This document shows, piece after piece, positions 61,884-64,000 of a DNA stretch of 64,000 bases. The translations under genes were made by a program, and so were the position numbers. The stretch lies in the NCBI GenBank assembly GCA_965267245.1, contig OZ253939.1, positions 4,340,001 through 4,404,000 on the forward strand, in the 5' to 3' direction. This stretch comes from JANSWY01 sp965267245 (GTDB taxonomy: Bacteria > Bacteroidota > Bacteroidia > Cytophagales > Cyclobacteriaceae). The notes beneath the pieces were generated by a model. It did no database searches and was not told the origin of the DNA. It saw nothing but the letters and a program-made list of their open reading frames with translations. The first letter of the stretch is position 1. The number at the start of each line of letters is the position of its first letter.

Positions 61884-62387
61884 ATGGAATATCAGGAAGC
61901 AAAAGACAAATTCATTTCAGCCTGGGGTAGCCTGGGATCTAGTTGGGGCATAAACCGAACAATGGCACAGATCCATGCATTGTTGCTGGTGGCGATCGAA
62001 CCTATGTCTGCTGACGAGATCATGGAAGAATTGAAAATCAGCAGAGGGAATGCTAATATGAATATTCGGTCTCTAGTAGACTGGGGATTGGTAGAGAAGG
62101 AGTTTAAACCCGGGGAAAGAAGAGAGTATTTTGCAGCAGATAAAGATATTTGGGAAGTAGCCAAGCAGATTGCCAAGGAAAGAAAGAGAAGGGAGTTGGA
62201 GCCTGTACAAAAAGTACTTCAACAAGTAAAAAATGTGAAATCTGGTGATAAGAAATCACAGGAGTTCAAAAGGATGACTTCCGAACTTTCTGATTTTGCT
62301 GATCAGGCTGAGACGATGATGGAACTTTTTGTAAGTTCTAAGAAAAACTGGATTTATAAAGTTATTGGTATGTTTAAAAAAGGTTAA
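61884..62387 (+). CDS. GbsR/MarR-like transcriptional regulator
   Basis: 167 residues. The winged helix contains MAQIHALLLVAIEPMSADEI and ISRGNANMNIRSLVDWGLVEKEF, the pattern of GbsR-type regulators. A charged helical C-terminus probably dimerises. It is divergent from the OmpA-CHAT operon, which it could regulate along with itself (inference from shared upstream region). Its stop overlaps the convergent DUF1835 gene by four bases. Confidence 0.87.
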   Translation: MEYQEAKDKFISAWGSLGSSWGINRTMAQIHALLLVAIEPMSADEIMEELKISRGNANMNIRSLVDWGLVEKEFKPGERREYFAADKDIWEVAKQIAKERKRRELEPVQKVLQQVKNVKSGDKKSQEFKRMTSELSDFADQAETMMELFVSSKKNWIYKVIGMFKKG

Positions 62388-63316
62388 TTGGACTTTACCA
62401 ATTCCTCTTTTTCATTATCCCACCAATAGTCCTCACTACTTGTACCACCTAATGGGTATTTGAGTGCTTTGTACGAGTTCCGACTTACCCCACCATTCAG
62501 AAAGGATTTTCCCTCCTCACTTAAACTAAGTGGGCTGTTAAAGGTGATGAAAGGCTCCAGAAATTTGATGTATCTAAAATATTGGAGATCACCAAAACCA
62601 TAGTATTGTTGCCACTGTAACAAATCTCTGACTACCAGGTCAACACCATCGGGATTTTTTTCATCAATGATCTTAATGATTTGATATTCGATCTCACTCA
62701 ATTGGTTTGGTTTAAACGGGAACCTTTTAAAGTGCGCGTTTATGGCATGATGTAGATAGTTAAACACAGGATGAGGCATTTGGGCAAATACCAATTCCTC
62801 AGGATCTGGAGAACAATAAGCACTCCAAACCCGGTTAGCGTAACGAAGAGAGGAAGCACTTAAGTTTTTTCGTTCCTGAAAAAGTTCATTGTAACGGTAG
62901 ACAGGAATTTGTCCCAGTCCCACCAGCCTGTCGTAACCTGGTTCTTGCCCCACACATATCAAACTAATGGTTACTTTTTCCGTAGCTTCCAATCTATGGA
63001 GCCAGCTCAGAATGGCCATCAGGTTAACTTGACAAAACAGATCATATTCATACCAAAGAACAATTTCTTCATAACCATTGAGCTCAGATAGAACCTTTGA
63101 GCTATCTATCAAACGCTGATAATTAGATGCCCCCGGACCAAATGCTTCAGTTACAAAATTTAATCTTGTTTGCCAGAATTTTTCTTCGCCTACTTTGTAC
63201 ACCACAGGTCCTTCACTCAGGATTTCATTCCATACAAAGACATCTCCAGCAATGCCTGAATCTCTGAATAAATGAAGTGTGGAATCTCCATTTAAAATAT
63301 GTAACTTATCCGCCAT
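62384..63316 (-). CDS. DUF1835 domain protein
   Basis: 310 residues, soluble. The N-terminus LHILNGDSTLHLFRDSGIAG and VWNEILSEGPV is the DUF1835 signature, and the C-terminal half matches the helical partner domain commonly found with it. The conserved WYEYDLFCQVNLMAIL segment is typical. The function of the family is unknown. Convergent with the GbsR-like gene and divergent from a 57-codon gene 24 bases upstream. Confidence 0.85.
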   Translation of the reverse strand: MADKLHILNGDSTLHLFRDSGIAGDVFVWNEILSEGPVVYKVGEEKFWQTRLNFVTEAFGPGASNYQRLIDSSKVLSELNGYEEIVLWYEYDLFCQVNLMAILSWLHRLEATEKVTISLICVGQEPGYDRLVGLGQIPVYRYNELFQERKNLSASSLRYANRVWSAYCSPDPEELVFAQMPHPVFNYLHHAINAHFKRFPFKPNQLSEIEYQIIKIIDEKNPDGVDLVVRDLLQWQQYYGFGDLQYFRYIKFLEPFITFNSPLSLSEEGKSFLNGGVSRNSYKALKYPLGGTSSEDYWWDNEKEELVKSN

Positions 63317-63340
63317 ATTCTACAAAAACCTCTTGATTAC

Positions 63341-63514
63341 ATGAAGGTAGGGCATATTCTGTTATTTGTAAATGGTTTCTTTCTCGTTTTTAGTCTTGTA
63401 TGGTTAGTTAGTCATGCCGTTTTAGGAGACTGGGACTGGGAAGTGTGGTATGCATTGGCCTATACAGTGGCAATCGCAGTGAATTTCTACTATGTACAGA
63501 AAAGAGAAACGTAA
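63341..63514 (+). CDS. Small two-helix membrane protein, 57 residues
   Basis: An open frame from ATG 63341 to TAA 63512-63514, below the usual length cutoff. It encodes two hydrophobic helices (HILLFVNGFFLVFSLVWLV and WYALAYTVAIAVNFYYV) joined by a short acidic/aromatic loop (GDWDWEVW) and a basic tail, the look of a genuine small inner-membrane protein. It is divergent from the DUF1835 gene by 24 bases. No family recognised. Its stop codon abuts a palindrome at 63514-63531. Confidence 0.6.
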   Translation: MKVGHILLFVNGFFLVFSLVWLVSHAVLGDWDWEVWYALAYTVAIAVNFYYVQKRET

Positions 63515-63531
63515 CATACTAAGCAGTATGT
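63514..63531. promoter_or_regulatory. Palindrome ACATACT-N4-AGTATGT, operator-like
   Basis: Perfect 7-bp arms ACATACT (63514-63520) and AGTATGT (63525-63531). The size and symmetry fit a TetR-type operator, and a TetR-family gene lies just downstream on the other strand. A related site occurs 80 bases on. No promoter box is visible between them. Confidence 0.4.
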
Positions 63532-63591
63532 AACATTGCTATAGCGTCATTTAAAATAAGTAAAAAAGAGATTCTCTAATCACCTTCTCTA

Positions 63592-63612
63592 ATACATACT
63601 AATCAGTATAAA
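63592..63612. promoter_or_regulatory. Second ATACT-N4-AGTAT palindrome at the tetR 3' end
   Basis: ATACT (63596-63600), AATC, AGTAT (63605-63609); the minus-strand version differs at one base from the site at 29335-29355 over about 18 bases. It covers the stop codon of the TetR-family gene, an odd place for an operator. Confidence 0.3.
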
Positions 63613-64000
63613 GTGCTTTTTTGTAATCGGATTGTCCTTTTTTAGTTAAATATGGGTATATGATCTCAAATAGGAGCTTGATAAAATATTCTTTATCATG
63701 TTTTTTCTTGAATTGGTCAATATAGAAAGCGTTAATCCAGTAATCGCCGATAATATTCATACGTTCGTACAATCTTTCATACTCAAGCTCAAATGACGCA
63801 GGTTGCAACAGTCCTTCTGATACAAGTTGGTCAAAAACTCCTAGGAACTGTTTTTTACGCAATACCTGTAACTCAAGGTAATGTTCTCTTATTTTTGGAT
63901 GCTCTTTCATGACCTGTAAAAAATCCAGAAGGATAAATCGATATTCAAACATTTGCATGATTCCGGCATGGGATACCTTGTAGAGATTTTCAATGCTATT
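63599..64000 (-). CDS. TetR-family transcriptional regulator (C-terminal part, cut by window edge)
   Basis: The frame is open to the right edge, so the N-terminal helix-turn-helix is missing. The visible about 133 residues are all-helical with features of a TetR ligand-binding domain (RFILLDFLQVMKEHPKIREHY, ERLYERMNIIGDYWINAFYI, LLFEIIYPYLTKKGQSDYKK). The assignment rests on this pattern and on nearby palindromes. An internal ATG at 63958 is not the start. The ligand and targets are unknown. Confidence 0.7.
   Translation of the reverse strand, partial: NSIENLYKVSHAGIMQMFEYRFILLDFLQVMKEHPKIREHYLELQVLRKKQFLGVFDQLVSEGLLQPASFELEYERLYERMNIIGDYWINAFYIDQFKKKHDKEYFIKLLFEIIYPYLTKKGQSDYKKALYTD

Noticed and set aside
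1..64000. Search for CRISPR arrays, insertion sequences, prophage, integrase or rRNA
   Set aside because: No spaced direct repeats, transposase-like or phage-like products, or rRNA segments were seen; the accessory loci carry no visible mobility genes.

Overview
The window comes from the chromosome of a Bacteroidota bacterium, most likely a Cytophagales-type marine or gliding lineage (inference). The sequence is AT-rich. Most starts have weak Shine-Dalgarno sequences, several promoters match the Bacteroidota consensus TTTG-N~19-TAnnTTTG, and the tRNA-Phe gene has no encoded CCA. Many proteins are Bacteroidota-specific: DUF4249 lipoproteins, a PorE-like OmpA protein, lamin-tail proteins with a type IX secretion-like C-terminus, a PG_1098-type methyltransferase, and a cysteine-poor DksA-like protein. 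I saw no insertion sequence, prophage, CRISPR array or rRNA gene.

Layout. 1-2819: end of the ATP synthase operon (atpH partial, atpA, atpG), closed by a terminator. 2881-4304: a UbiA-like membrane protein overlapping a methyltransferase. 4355-7744: an ECF sigma factor, putative anti-sigma protein and three exported proteins in one tight operon. 7697-9493 (minus): rluB, scpB and a DksA-like gene. 9728-13520 (minus): two tandem DUF4249 lipoproteins with calcium-binding TSP3 inserts, with a small unlisted gene between them. 13629-22562 (minus): a giant lamin-tail/Ig-like surface protein and a cation/proton antiporter. 22793-27510: asd, a THUMP-like methyltransferase, tRNA-Phe and an HdrCB-like iron-sulfur pair. 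27554-31533 (minus): a two-component system in an operon with a BIG2-DM13 lipoprotein and an outer-membrane protein. 31695-34205: a conserved small protein and a PorE-like protein.

34280-39260 is the most striking accessory locus. Three genes joined by 4-bp stop/start overlaps encode a TIR protein with further TIR-like modules, an nSTAND1 NTPase with a transmembrane helix and beta-propeller, and a two-helix DUF4231/SLATT-like membrane protein. This looks like a sensor, switch and effector cassette for antiviral or other conflict defence, inserted between housekeeping genes.

39367-47740 is mostly housekeeping: purM, yraN, manA, lipB, a 3'-5' exonuclease, RNase R, a polyprenyl diphosphate synthase and a rhomboid protease. 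47737-51852 holds a YbbAP-like ABC exporter divergent from a TesA-like esterase, an arrangement also known in Enterobacteria. It is followed by a sodium/alanine symporter and a methyltransferase. 54100-61685 (minus) is a second accessory-looking operon: an OmpA/PD40 protein, an exported protein of unknown function, and an exported TPR-CHAT caspase-like protein. The window closes with a GbsR-type regulator, a DUF1835 protein, a tiny membrane protein and the end of a TetR-family regulator, near palindromes that look like operators.
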